From: CAYSYM01 sp964435115
GTDB taxonomy: Bacteria; Chloroflexota; UBA6077; CF-72
Length of the DNA stretch: 64,000 nucleotides
NCBI GenBank assembly: GCA_964435115.1
Contig: CAYSYM010000014.1
Span: forward strand, 4,211-68,210
Reading direction: 5' to 3'
The notes beneath the pieces are model-generated. The model had not been told where the DNA came from, did no database searches, and saw only the letters and a program-made list of their open reading frames with translations. Both the position numbers and the translations under genes were made by a program. The number at the start of each line of letters is the position of its first letter. Within the stretch, counting starts at the first letter, position 1. This document shows, piece after piece, positions 51,335-59,577 of the stretch.

Positions 51335-52260
51335 GAGTTGCCGTCGTCGGCGGAGCGGGCTTCATCGGGTCGAACCTCGTGGATGCGCTGGTCGAGCGTG
51401 GCGACGATGTGGTGGTCGTCGACAACCTCGCGACCGGCTTCCGCGAGAACGTGCCCCCCACGGCCCGGCTCGTCGAGCTGGACATCACGGAGCGGTCAGA
51501 CGCGCTGAGAGATGCGCTCCAGGGGTGTGAGGTGGTCTTCCACCCGGCCGCGCTGGCGCGCGTACCGCGCTCCGTGGAGGACCCCATGGGCACGCACGAG
51601 GTGAACGTGACCGGCACCCTCCGCGTGCTCACGGCCGCGCGCGACGCCGGCGTGCGGCGCGTGGTCTACTCCTCCTCCTCCTCCGTCTACGGGGACCAGT
51701 CCACGCTGCCGCTCACCGAGGACATGCCGCCCAACCCGCTGAACCCCTACGCCTGCCAGAAGCTGATGGGCGAGATCTACGCGCGCAACTTCCACCGCGT
51801 CTACGGACTCCAGACGGTCTGCCTGCGCTACTTCAACGTGTACGGGCCGCGCCAGGTCATGGAAGGCGCCTACCGCCTGGTGATCGGGATCTTCCTCGAC
51901 CAGCGGAAGCAGGGCGAGCCGCTCACGGTCCACGGCGACGGCGAGCAGACACGCGACTTCACCTGGGCGGGTGATGTGGTGCGGGCCAACCTGCTCGCCG
52001 CCGAGTCGCCCAGCGTGGGCGCCGGCGAGGCGATCAACGTCGGGTCCGGGCACGAGGTCTCGATCAACCGGATCGCGGCGCTGATCGGTGGTCCGGTGGT
52101 CCACACCCCTCCGCGCGGCTTCGACGAACGGTTCAAACGCGCCGGGGTCGAGCGCGCGCGGGCGCTGCTAGCGTGGGAGCCGACGATGCGGGTGGAAGAG
52201 GGGATCGGCCGCCTGCTGGACGCGGCCGGGCTGCCACGTCCGGCGGCCTCGGCCGTCTGA
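51331..52260 (+). CDS. NAD-dependent epimerase/dehydratase, UDP-glucose 4-epimerase-like
   Basis: A 309-residue extended SDR: VAVVGGAGFIGSNLVDALVERGDDVVVVDNLATG, HPAALARVPRSVEDPMGTHEVNVTGTLRVL, SSSSSVYGDQSTLPLTEDMPPNPLNPYACQKLMGE with YACQK (YxxxK) and LRYFNVYGPRQ. The TTG start at 51331 overlaps the GT4 stop and has an excellent AGGAGGTG site 5 bases upstream, so the rare codon is credible. Likely interconverts UDP-hexoses or UDP-HexNAcs for this glycan. Confidence 0.88.
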   Translation: MRVAVVGGAGFIGSNLVDALVERGDDVVVVDNLATGFRENVPPTARLVELDITERSDALRDALQGCEVVFHPAALARVPRSVEDPMGTHEVNVTGTLRVLTAARDAGVRRVVYSSSSSVYGDQSTLPLTEDMPPNPLNPYACQKLMGEIYARNFHRVYGLQTVCLRYFNVYGPRQVMEGAYRLVIGIFLDQRKQGEPLTVHGDGEQTRDFTWAGDVVRANLLAAESPSVGAGEAINVGSGHEVSINRIAALIGGPVVHTPPRGFDERFKRAGVERARALLAWEPTMRVEEGIGRLLDAAGLPRPAASAV

Positions 52261-52301
52261 GCGCGGCGCGCGCCGCCGTTCCACGCACTCGCCGCGAACA
52301 C

Positions 52302-53729
52302 GTGCCGGGCACCATCCTCTACGTCGCCCACTCGTTCCCCCCGGCCAGCGGGTCGGGTGCGAACCGGGCGCTCGCCTTCGCCCGGTACCTGCCGGTGTTC
52401 GGGTGGCGCCCCGTCGTCCTCACGCCGGGCGCCGCGTGGGCGGCGAACCGCGACGACGCGCTGGCGGCTGAGATCCCGCGCGGCCTCGCCGTGGACCGCA
52501 CCGGGTCGTGGGAGCCCAGACCTCCCGGGCGACCAGTCCCCGCCGGTGGGCCGACCGTGCTGGCCGGTGGGCGCGGGGTGCTTGCAGAGCCGCAATGGGC
52601 TTCGTGTGCCGTCTTGAGGGGGCTCAGCACGTGGGCCGAGGAGTGGCATGGGTTCGCGCCGATGCGGTCGACGGGCTTCGCCGGCCTCAAGAGCCACGCC
52701 GCGCACGCCCGCCGCTTCCCGGACGCGCATCTCGGCTGGCTGCCGTTCGCCGTGCGGGCGGGGCTGCGCGCGGTTCGGGAGCACCGCGCCGCCGTGCTCT
52801 ACTCGACCGCGGGCCCGTTCACCTGCCACCTGGTCGGCCTGGCCTTGCACCGGGCGACCGGGCGGCCGTGGGTGGCCGAGCTGCGCGATGGCTGGTACCG
52901 CTGGAACCAGGCTATCTTTCCCGACTACCCGTTCTGGCGGCACTGGATCGAGGGTCCGCTGGAGCGAGCCGTCGTGGAGAGCGCCGACCGCGTGGTCCTG
53001 GTGACCGACCAGATGGCGGAGGCGTTCCGGGCGCAGTACCGGCACCTGCCCGCGGCGCACTTCCAGACGATCCCGAATGGGTTCGACCCGAGCCAGTACG
53101 CCAGCCCGGGTGGCGCGCCTGCCCTGGAGGCGGCATTCGAGGTTCTGCACGCGGGCGCGCTGTACCGCGGACGCAGCATCGGGGCGTTCCTGGAAGCCGC
53201 AGGCCGGCTCGCCGCGGGTAACGTGGAGTTCGCCCGCCAGTTCCGGCTGCGCCTGGTCGGCAGCCTGGACGAGGGCACCCGGGCGGAGGTCGCCCGGCAG
53301 GTCGAGCGCCACGGGCTCGGCAGCCACGTCGCCTACTTCGGCTACCTGACGCACCGGGCGACGCTGGCAGCGCTGCGGAGCGCGAGCCTGCTCCTGCTCG
53401 TCGTGAACACGACCCCGGGGGCTGAGGCGACGGTGCCCGGCAAGCTGTTCGAGTACCTGGCCGCACGGCGGCCGATCCTGGCCATCGCTCCGCCGGGCGC
53501 CGAGGCGGCGGAGATCATCCGGCGCACGCGGGCCGGCTGGGTGGCGCCGGCGCACGACCCGGCGGGCATCCTCGATCGGCTGCGGGCGGCGTTCGACGCC
53601 CACCGGCAACGGACCGTGTTCGCGCCGCGGGGCGAGGAGGTGGCCCGCTACGACCGTCGCCGTCTCGCGTGCGACCTCGCCAGGCTGCTGGACGACGTCC
53701 AGGCCGAAGCCGGGCCGAGCGATCCATGA
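52302..53729 (+). CDS. glycosyltransferase family 4-like protein
   Basis: A 475-residue protein: ILYVAHSFPPASGSGANRALAFARYLPVFGWRPVVLT, VLYSTAGPFTCHLVGLALHRATGRPWVAELRDGWYRW, HFQTIPNGFDPSQY and PGKLFEYLAARRPILAIAPPGAEAAEII. This is the pattern of GT4-like enzymes with the SxPP(..)H / DxRD(P/G)W motif. GTG 52302 begins the first beta strand; the same frame is open further upstream over the epimerase end, rejected. ATGA overlap with the next gene. Confidence 0.82.
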   Translation: MPGTILYVAHSFPPASGSGANRALAFARYLPVFGWRPVVLTPGAAWAANRDDALAAEIPRGLAVDRTGSWEPRPPGRPVPAGGPTVLAGGRGVLAEPQWASCAVLRGLSTWAEEWHGFAPMRSTGFAGLKSHAAHARRFPDAHLGWLPFAVRAGLRAVREHRAAVLYSTAGPFTCHLVGLALHRATGRPWVAELRDGWYRWNQAIFPDYPFWRHWIEGPLERAVVESADRVVLVTDQMAEAFRAQYRHLPAAHFQTIPNGFDPSQYASPGGAPALEAAFEVLHAGALYRGRSIGAFLEAAGRLAAGNVEFARQFRLRLVGSLDEGTRAEVARQVERHGLGSHVAYFGYLTHRATLAALRSASLLLLVVNTTPGAEATVPGKLFEYLAARRPILAIAPPGAEAAEIIRRTRAGWVAPAHDPAGILDRLRAAFDAHRQRTVFAPRGEEVARYDRRRLACDLARLLDDVQAEAGPSDP

Positions 53730-54850
53730 GCGCCCACGGCCGGCTCCGGGTCGGCTTCGACGGCCGCGACCTGCTGCGCAAGCGGACGGGGGTGGTGAAC
53801 TACGCCGTCCAGCTCGCGCGGCACCTGGCCTGCCGCGGGGATGCCGAGCTTGTCGTCTACGCCGACGCGTTCGACGACCCGGCCGCTCGGCCGCCGGACG
53901 GGGTGCCGCTGCACCGGCTGGCCGCGCCGCCGGTGGTGTGGAAGCACCTGGCCCTCCCGCTGGCGCTGCTACGCGACCGGGTCCACCTGTTCCATTCCCC
54001 CACCGGCACGCTGCCGCTCTGGAGCCCGACCAGGCAGGTGGTGACGATCCACGACCTGTTCGCCGAGATCGAGCCTGGCTGGTTCCCGCCGCGGGTGGCG
54101 CTCCAGCTCCGGCAAGCCCAGCGCCGGGCAGCTCGCGTTGCGCGGGTGGCCATCGCGGTCTCGGAACGCACCCGCCTGGACGTCGTGGAGCGGTACGGGG
54201 TCGCCCCGGAGCGGGTGGTCGTGGTCCACAATGGCGTGGACCACGCTCGGTTCCGGCCCAGCGTGGACGCCGCGCGCCTCGAGGCAGTCGTGGCCCGCTA
54301 CGGGCTCGTTCGGCCGTTCATCCTGTGCGTCGGCTCGCTCATGCCGTGGCGCAACGCGCCGCGCCTCCTGGGCGCCGTGGCAGCGCTCCGCCAGCGCCGC
54401 GGATTGCCGCACCAGCTCCTCTTCGTCGGGCGCGACATCTGGGGGAGCGACCCCACAGCCGCGATCGCACGGGAGCGCGGATGGGGCGACTGGGCGCGCT
54501 TCGCCGGCTACCTGGACGACGCCGACCTGCCAGCGCTGTACGCCGCCGCCGACGTGTTCGCCTACCCGTCGCTCTACGAAGGGTTCGGCATTCCGCCCGT
54601 GGAAGCGATGGCTTGCGGGACGCCGGTCGTCGCCTCGATGGCCGGCGCGCTCCCCGAGATCCTCGGAGATGCGGCGATCCTGGTCGACCCGTTGGATGAA
54701 GCCGCCCTGGCCGAGGCGCTCTTCGCCGCGGCGGGGGACGCGCGCCTGCGCGCCGCGCTCCGCGAGCGCGGGCTGGCGCGCGCCGCGCGCTATCGCTGGG
54801 AGCGCAGCGCGGAAGAGACCCTCCGCGTGTACGCGACGGTGGCTGGGTGA
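53726..54850 (+). CDS. glycosyltransferase family 4 protein
   Basis: A 374-residue GT-B enzyme: VGFDGRDLLRKRTGVVNYAVQLARHL, RQVVTIHDLFAEIEPGWFPPRV, VVVVHNGVDHARFRPS, FILCVGSLMPWRNAPRLLGAVAAL and AYPSLYEGFGIPPVEAMACGTPVVASMAGALPEIL. The HDL motif and NAP in place of KN suggest a mannosyl- or rhamnosyltransferase-like subgroup, but this is weak. ATG 53726 overlaps the preceding stop; GTGA overlap with the next gene. Confidence 0.88.
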   Translation: MSAHGRLRVGFDGRDLLRKRTGVVNYAVQLARHLACRGDAELVVYADAFDDPAARPPDGVPLHRLAAPPVVWKHLALPLALLRDRVHLFHSPTGTLPLWSPTRQVVTIHDLFAEIEPGWFPPRVALQLRQAQRRAARVARVAIAVSERTRLDVVERYGVAPERVVVVHNGVDHARFRPSVDAARLEAVVARYGLVRPFILCVGSLMPWRNAPRLLGAVAALRQRRGLPHQLLFVGRDIWGSDPTAAIARERGWGDWARFAGYLDDADLPALYAAADVFAYPSLYEGFGIPPVEAMACGTPVVASMAGALPEILGDAAILVDPLDEAALAEALFAAAGDARLRAALRERGLARAARYRWERSAEETLRVYATVAG

Positions 54851-55944
54851 AGGCGCTCTTCTACCTGCTCGACGGCGACACGAATGCCAGTAGCTACCGC
54901 CGCGCGCTGCAGTTCTTCCCGCGCTTGCGCGACTACGACATCGACGCGTCGGCGAGCCGCCCGGTGCCCCAGCCGGTCTACGAGCGGCTCGTCGAGCGTG
55001 GCCGGGCCGGGCCGCCTGGCAAGCTGGCCTTCTACGGCCTCTTCCTCGCCTCGCGCCTGGTCGACGTGCTCCGCGCCGGCCGGTACGACGTGGTGGTGGT
55101 CCAGCGCGACCTCTTCCCGTTCGGCCCGCCGGTCCTGGAGCGCCTGCTCCGCCGGCTGAACCCGCGGCTCGTGTTCGACACCGATGACGCCGTCTACCTG
55201 CGCCCCTCGTTCACGCCGGACACCGTCTTCCAGCGGCTGCGGCGGTTCGACAAGGTGGAAGAGGTGGTGCGCCACGCCCGGTGGGTGACTGTCGCGACGC
55301 AGCCCATCGCTGCCTGGGCGCGACGGTTCAGCGCCCACGTCACCGTGCTGCCGATGTCACTCGACCCAGCCCCCTATGAGGCCGCCCGACGCGCAGCGGC
55401 GTCGCCCGGCGCGGGCTCGCCCGTCGTCATCGGCTGGACGGGCACAGCCGGCAGCGTGCAGTACCTCGAGGCGCTCGCCCCGGTCCTGCGCGACCTGGCA
55501 CAGCGGTTGCCCGTCCTCGTCCGCGCGGTCTCCGGCGCCTCGGCAAACGTCCGGCTGCCGGGCGTGCCGCTCGACGCCCGCCCCTGGCGGCCCGGCACCT
55601 CCCTGCAGGACCTCGCCTCCTTCGATCTCGGCCTCGTGCCCCTCCGCGACGAGCCGTTCGAGCGCCAGAAGTTCCCGTTCAAGATGCTCGAGTACCTGGC
55701 GCTCGGCGTGCCGGCGGTCTGCTCCCGTCTCGGGTCGGTGGCCGACGTCATCACGGACGGCGAGAACGGCCTCCTGGCTGCCTCCGCCGAGGAGTGGCGG
55801 CAGCAGCTCGAGTGGCTCGTTGGCGACGCCAAGGCACGCCGCCGCCTGGGCGAGGCCGGCCGGCAGACGCTCTACGCGCGCTACACGCTGGATCACACGG
55901 CGCCGGCCCTCGCCGACGTGCTGCGCCGGGTGGCCGCCGAGTAG
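54847..55944 (+). CDS. GT-B glycosyltransferase (GT4-like)
   Basis: A 365-residue protein: MKALFYLLDGDTNASSYRRALQFFPRL, YDVVVVQRDLFPFGPPVLERLL, RLVFDTDDAVYLRP, VIGWTGTAGSVQYLEALAPVL and KFPFKMLEYLALGVPAVCSRLGSVADVITDGENG. The second half is clearly a GT4 donor domain; the first is shorter than usual. Last gene of the long rightward series that begins at 40901 and ends before the leftward dehydrogenase. Confidence 0.83.
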   Translation: MKALFYLLDGDTNASSYRRALQFFPRLRDYDIDASASRPVPQPVYERLVERGRAGPPGKLAFYGLFLASRLVDVLRAGRYDVVVVQRDLFPFGPPVLERLLRRLNPRLVFDTDDAVYLRPSFTPDTVFQRLRRFDKVEEVVRHARWVTVATQPIAAWARRFSAHVTVLPMSLDPAPYEAARRAAASPGAGSPVVIGWTGTAGSVQYLEALAPVLRDLAQRLPVLVRAVSGASANVRLPGVPLDARPWRPGTSLQDLASFDLGLVPLRDEPFERQKFPFKMLEYLALGVPAVCSRLGSVADVITDGENGLLAASAEEWRQQLEWLVGDAKARRRLGEAGRQTLYARYTLDHTAPALADVLRRVAAE

Positions 55945-56021
55945 TTCCGGCAGGCCTCACGGATCCGCCGGGGCGCACGATGGCGGCGCTGCTGTCGCCT
56001 GGCAGACGAGGCGCGCCGCGC

Positions 56022-57371
56022 TCAGCCCACCGCGACGCGGCGCTCGACTGGCTGGCCCGGCACCCAGACGTTGACGACGTTCGGCCGTGTAGTGGGCTCC
56101 AGCCCAGAGCGCGTGTCGATGACGAGCGGCGCGTCCCGCAGGATCAGCTCGTAGTCGACGGACGAGTGGGGCGTCAGCAGCAGCACCGCGTCCGCGCTCT
56201 CTACCTCCGCCGTCGTCAGCGCCACCGATCGGGCGGTCTCCCCGAGCAGGGTGAGCGACGGGATGAGCGGGTCATGGTAGGCGGCGCGTGCGCCGCGGGC
56301 CAGCGCCTCTTCCATCACCCGGATGGCGGCCGACTCGCGGATGTCAGCGATGTCGGGCTTGTAGGTGATCCCGACGACGAGGATGGTGGCGCCGACGAGC
56401 GGCCTGCCCCGCGCTTCGAGCTCGCCTTCGAGCTTGTCCAGGATCAGGCCTGGCATCAGGCCGTTGACCCGGGTCGCCGCCTGGATCAGCTCCGTGCGCA
56501 AGCCGAGCTCGCGCGCGGCGGCCTGCAGGTAGAGCGGGACCACCGGGATGCAGTGGCCGCCAACGCCAGCGCTAGGGTAGTGCGGCATGAACGCGAAGGG
56601 CTTGCTCTTCGCCGCCTCGATCACTTCCCACACGTTCACGCCCAGCCTGTCGCACAGCAGGGCCATCTCGTTCACAAAGCTGATGTTGATGAACCGGAAG
56701 GTGTTCTCGACGAGCTTCGCCATCTCGGCTACCTCCGGGCTGCTGACCGGGATGACCGTGTCGATGAATGTCTCGTAAAAGCGGCAGCCGAGATGGGTGG
56801 CGTCTTCGGTAAGCCCGCCGACGAGCTTAGGCGTGTTCTTCACGCCGTAGCGCGTGTTGCCCGGGTCAATGCGCTCCGGTGCGAACGCCAGGTAGAAGTC
56901 CTGCGTCGCGCGCAGCCCACTGGCGCGCGCGAGCGCCAGCTCCAGCAGGCCGCGCGTCGTGCCCGGCGCGCAGGTGCTCTGGAGGACCACCAGCATGCCC
57001 GCGTGCAGGTGCCCGCCGATCGTCGCGCCCGCTGAGGCCACGAAGCGCATGTCGGGCTCGCCCTCCGGCGTGAGCGGGGTGGGCACGCAGATGATGGCGA
57101 TGTCGGCGCTCGCGAGCACCCGGGAGTCGCCGTCGGCCCGCAGCCGTCTCGCGTCGCGCAGCGAGCGGACCTCCTCGTCCAGCACGTTCGACACGGGGCT
57201 GCGGCCCTGGTTCACCGCGTTGACCTTGCTCGGATCGACGTCGTAGCCGATCACAGGGAACCCTGCGCGGGCGATCTCGACCGCCATCGGGAGGCCGGCG
57301 TACCCGAGTCCGACGATGACCACCACGGCCGTCCGCTCGCGGACCTTCCGCTCAAACTCGCTGGCGTTCAC
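56022..57371 (-). CDS. nucleotide-sugar 6-dehydrogenase (UDP-glucose/UDP-HexNAc type)
   Basis: A 449-residue protein of the UDP-Glc/GDP-Man dehydrogenase family: N-terminal VVVIVGLGYAGLPMAVEIARAG (GLGYAG 21-26), VPTPLTPEGEPDM, STCAPGTTRG, FAPERIDPGNTRYG, the middle domain KLVENTFRFINISFVNEMALLCDRLGV, and catalytic Cys274 in GVGGHCIPVVPLYL. PERIDPGN and IPVDP/IPVVP variants are characteristic of the UDP-N-acetylhexosamine dehydrogenases (WbpA/WecC/TviB group). It makes a UDP-uronate, the expected carboxylate donor for later amidation. GTG start with AAGGAG 8 bases upstream. Confidence 0.92.
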   Translation of the reverse strand: MNASEFERKVRERTAVVVIVGLGYAGLPMAVEIARAGFPVIGYDVDPSKVNAVNQGRSPVSNVLDEEVRSLRDARRLRADGDSRVLASADIAIICVPTPLTPEGEPDMRFVASAGATIGGHLHAGMLVVLQSTCAPGTTRGLLELALARASGLRATQDFYLAFAPERIDPGNTRYGVKNTPKLVGGLTEDATHLGCRFYETFIDTVIPVSSPEVAEMAKLVENTFRFINISFVNEMALLCDRLGVNVWEVIEAAKSKPFAFMPHYPSAGVGGHCIPVVPLYLQAAARELGLRTELIQAATRVNGLMPGLILDKLEGELEARGRPLVGATILVVGITYKPDIADIRESAAIRVMEEALARGARAAYHDPLIPSLTLLGETARSVALTTAEVESADAVLLLTPHSSVDYELILRDAPLVIDTRSGLEPTTRPNVVNVWVPGQPVERRVAVG

Positions 57372-57649
57372 TCAGCGCTCTCCTTCGCGCGTGTAACAGG
57401 GCGGTGGCGCACTCGTTCGCTTGCTCGGTGGGCAAGCCTCTCCCTGCCGCGGTAGGGCACCCGAAACGCCCGCTCGCCCCGTCCCGCGCCCGTTCGGAGG
57501 GCCGGATGTTGCGTCAGGCGTGCCGCGCGGCATTCTGGCAAGCGATCTCGGGCACCGTCAAGACCAGCAACGGCCGACCCGGCGGCCTGTCACACCGGTC
57601 CGCGATTGACCGGCGCTGCCCAACGCCATAGCATGCAGAAGCTGCCGAC
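57372..57649. other. divergent intergenic region dehydrogenase / WecA-fusion
   Basis: 278 bases with no supported gene. Its right end carries the promoter at 57606-57634; no convincing leftward promoter is seen. Confidence 0.4.
57606..57634 (+). promoter_or_regulatory. promoter of the WecA-fusion gene
   Basis: TTGACC (57606-57611) and TAGCAT (57629-57634) are 17 bases apart, and the GTG at 57650 follows 15 bases later, predicting a very short leader without a ribosome-binding site. Confidence 0.55.
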
Positions 57650-59557
57650 GTGCTCAGAGTCACTTCCGTAGATCCACCGCCGCTGGGCCTCGTCCTCGGC
57701 GTCACGTTCGGGCTGTCAGCACTGTTGACGCTCCTCGTCGCGCGTTGGGCAGCCGCGCGCGGCATCGTCGCGAAACCGCGCCAGGACCGCTGGCACACGC
57801 AGCCGACGCCGCTCCTGGGCGGCGTGGCTATCTACGCGACCACCACCCTGGCTGCGCTCGCGTTTGCGCCGCTCGACCTGCGACTGCTCGGCCTCCTCGC
57901 GGGTGGCACCGCGCTCTTCGCGACCGGGCTCGTCGACGACGTGCGCCGCCTCCGGCCGCAGACGAAGCTGGTGGTCCAGATCCTGGCGGCGAGCGGCCTG
58001 GTCCTCGCCGGCGTGCGCATCGAGACGAGCATCCTGGCCCTGATGGCCATTCCGCTGACGATCGTCTGGATCGTGGGCATCACCAATGCCTTCAACCTAC
58101 TGGACAACATGGATGGACTCTCGGCGGGCACGGCGGCCATCGCGTCGTTCTTCCTGCTGGGCTTCAGCCTCTCCGTGGGGAACCTGACCACCGCAGTGCT
58201 CAGCCTCGCCCTGGCGGGTAGCGCGCTGGGGTTCCTGGTCTACAACTTCCACCCGGCGCGCGTCTTCATGGGCGATTCGGGCAGCATGTTCCTCGGCTTC
58301 ATGCTGAGCGGGGTGGCGCTGCTGGGGACGCGCGAGATGGCTTCGGACGTCTTCTTCGTGCTCCTCGTTCCGGCCACGATGATGGGGCTGCCGATCTTCG
58401 ACACCACGCTCGTCTCGATCATGCGGACCGTCGAGGGCCGGCCGCTCTCGCAGGGGGGACGCGACCACCTCAGCCACCGGCTGGTGGCGCTGGGTCTGAG
58501 CGAGCGACAGGCCGTCCTGCTGCTGTACCTGCTAGCCGCCGGCTTCGGCAGCCTGGGGCTACTCGCCCGTTCGGTAGGTGTCTGGGCCAGTCTGGCAGCC
58601 GGCGGCGTCCTCCTCGCGGCAGTCATTCTCTTCGGCGCGTACCTGGCCCAGGTGCGCATCTACCGACCGGCACAGTTCGCCAAGGCGGAGCGCACCGCCA
58701 GCCTCGCGGACCGGCCAGTCATTAACGGCATGCTCATGTTCAAGCGCGAGCTGGGGCTCGTCAGCCTGGACTTCGTCTTCGTCTGGGTCGCCTACCTCGG
58801 CGCGTTCCTGCTGCGATTCGGCGCGCAGAACGCCACCGTTCCGCCGGCGGTGGGGGAGCTGCCACCCCTCCCGGACCTCTTCTCGCAGACGCTACCGTAC
58901 GTTGTCGTGGTCCAGCTCGGAATGCTGTTCGTGTTTCAGGCCTACCGCGGCATGTGGCGTTACATGGGTGTGGCCGACCTGCTCGCCCTGGTGAAGGGGA
59001 CGAGCGCGGGCACGCTGCTGCTCCTGGCGCTGCTCCCGGCTGTGCTCCCCCGGCTGGCCGTGCCCCCGCGGTCGGTGCTCGTCATCGACTGGCTGCTGGT
59101 GACCGCGCTGCTGGTGGGCTCTCGCGTGTCGTTCGCGGCGCTCACCGATACCTTCGCCCGGCTGCAGCGGCAGCGCGTGCCGGGCATCCTGATCGTCGGC
59201 GCCGGGGATCTCGGCGAGCTGGTGCTCCGCTCGGTCCTGCGATCGCGCCCAGCGGCCTACCAGGCCGTTGGGTTCCTCGACCCTGACCCGGCGAAGCGGA
59301 ACCGCTCGATCCACGGCGTGCGCGTGCTGGGGACGATCGACGACCTGGACGAGGTGGTGGCCGAGCACGATGTCGACCTCGTCGTCCTGGCGTTGACCCA
59401 TGCCGCCGAGGCGGTAGTGCAGGACGCGAAGCGCCAGTGCGAAGAGCTAGGCCTCCCCTGCTACCAGGCGGCCGCGTTCGTGGAGATGCACTTCGCCGGG
59501 TCGCTGCCTGCAGCACCCCCACCCGACGTGCCGGCCGCGCCAGGGTCGCCAAACTGA
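57650..59557 (+). CDS. WecA/MraY-type phosphoglycosyl transferase fused to CapD/FlaA1 N-terminal half
   Basis: A 635-residue two-part protein. Residues 1-340 are a polytopic PNPT enzyme: DD at 96-97, NAFNLLDNMDG (146-156), FMGDSG (206-211) and GRDHLSHRL, all catalytic or diagnostic. Residues 350-635 start with a second set of membrane helices (LVSLDFVFVWVAYLGAFLLRFG), then a soluble Rossmann domain (GILIVGAGDLGELVLRSVL; AVGFLDPDPAKRNRSIHGVRVLGTIDDL), matching the N-terminal part of CapD/WbpM/PglF-type dehydratases. It lacks their catalytic SDR domain. Predicted to attach the first HexNAc-phosphate to undecaprenyl phosphate; the role of the fused half is unknown. Confidence 0.87.
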   Translation: MLRVTSVDPPPLGLVLGVTFGLSALLTLLVARWAAARGIVAKPRQDRWHTQPTPLLGGVAIYATTTLAALAFAPLDLRLLGLLAGGTALFATGLVDDVRRLRPQTKLVVQILAASGLVLAGVRIETSILALMAIPLTIVWIVGITNAFNLLDNMDGLSAGTAAIASFFLLGFSLSVGNLTTAVLSLALAGSALGFLVYNFHPARVFMGDSGSMFLGFMLSGVALLGTREMASDVFFVLLVPATMMGLPIFDTTLVSIMRTVEGRPLSQGGRDHLSHRLVALGLSERQAVLLLYLLAAGFGSLGLLARSVGVWASLAAGGVLLAAVILFGAYLAQVRIYRPAQFAKAERTASLADRPVINGMLMFKRELGLVSLDFVFVWVAYLGAFLLRFGAQNATVPPAVGELPPLPDLFSQTLPYVVVVQLGMLFVFQAYRGMWRYMGVADLLALVKGTSAGTLLLLALLPAVLPRLAVPPRSVLVIDWLLVTALLVGSRVSFAALTDTFARLQRQRVPGILIVGAGDLGELVLRSVLRSRPAAYQAVGFLDPDPAKRNRSIHGVRVLGTIDDLDEVVAEHDVDLVVLALTHAAEAVVQDAKRQCEELGLPCYQAAAFVEMHFAGSLPAAPPPDVPAAPGSPN

Positions 59558-59577
59558 GCCTGCGTCCCTCCCCCGGC

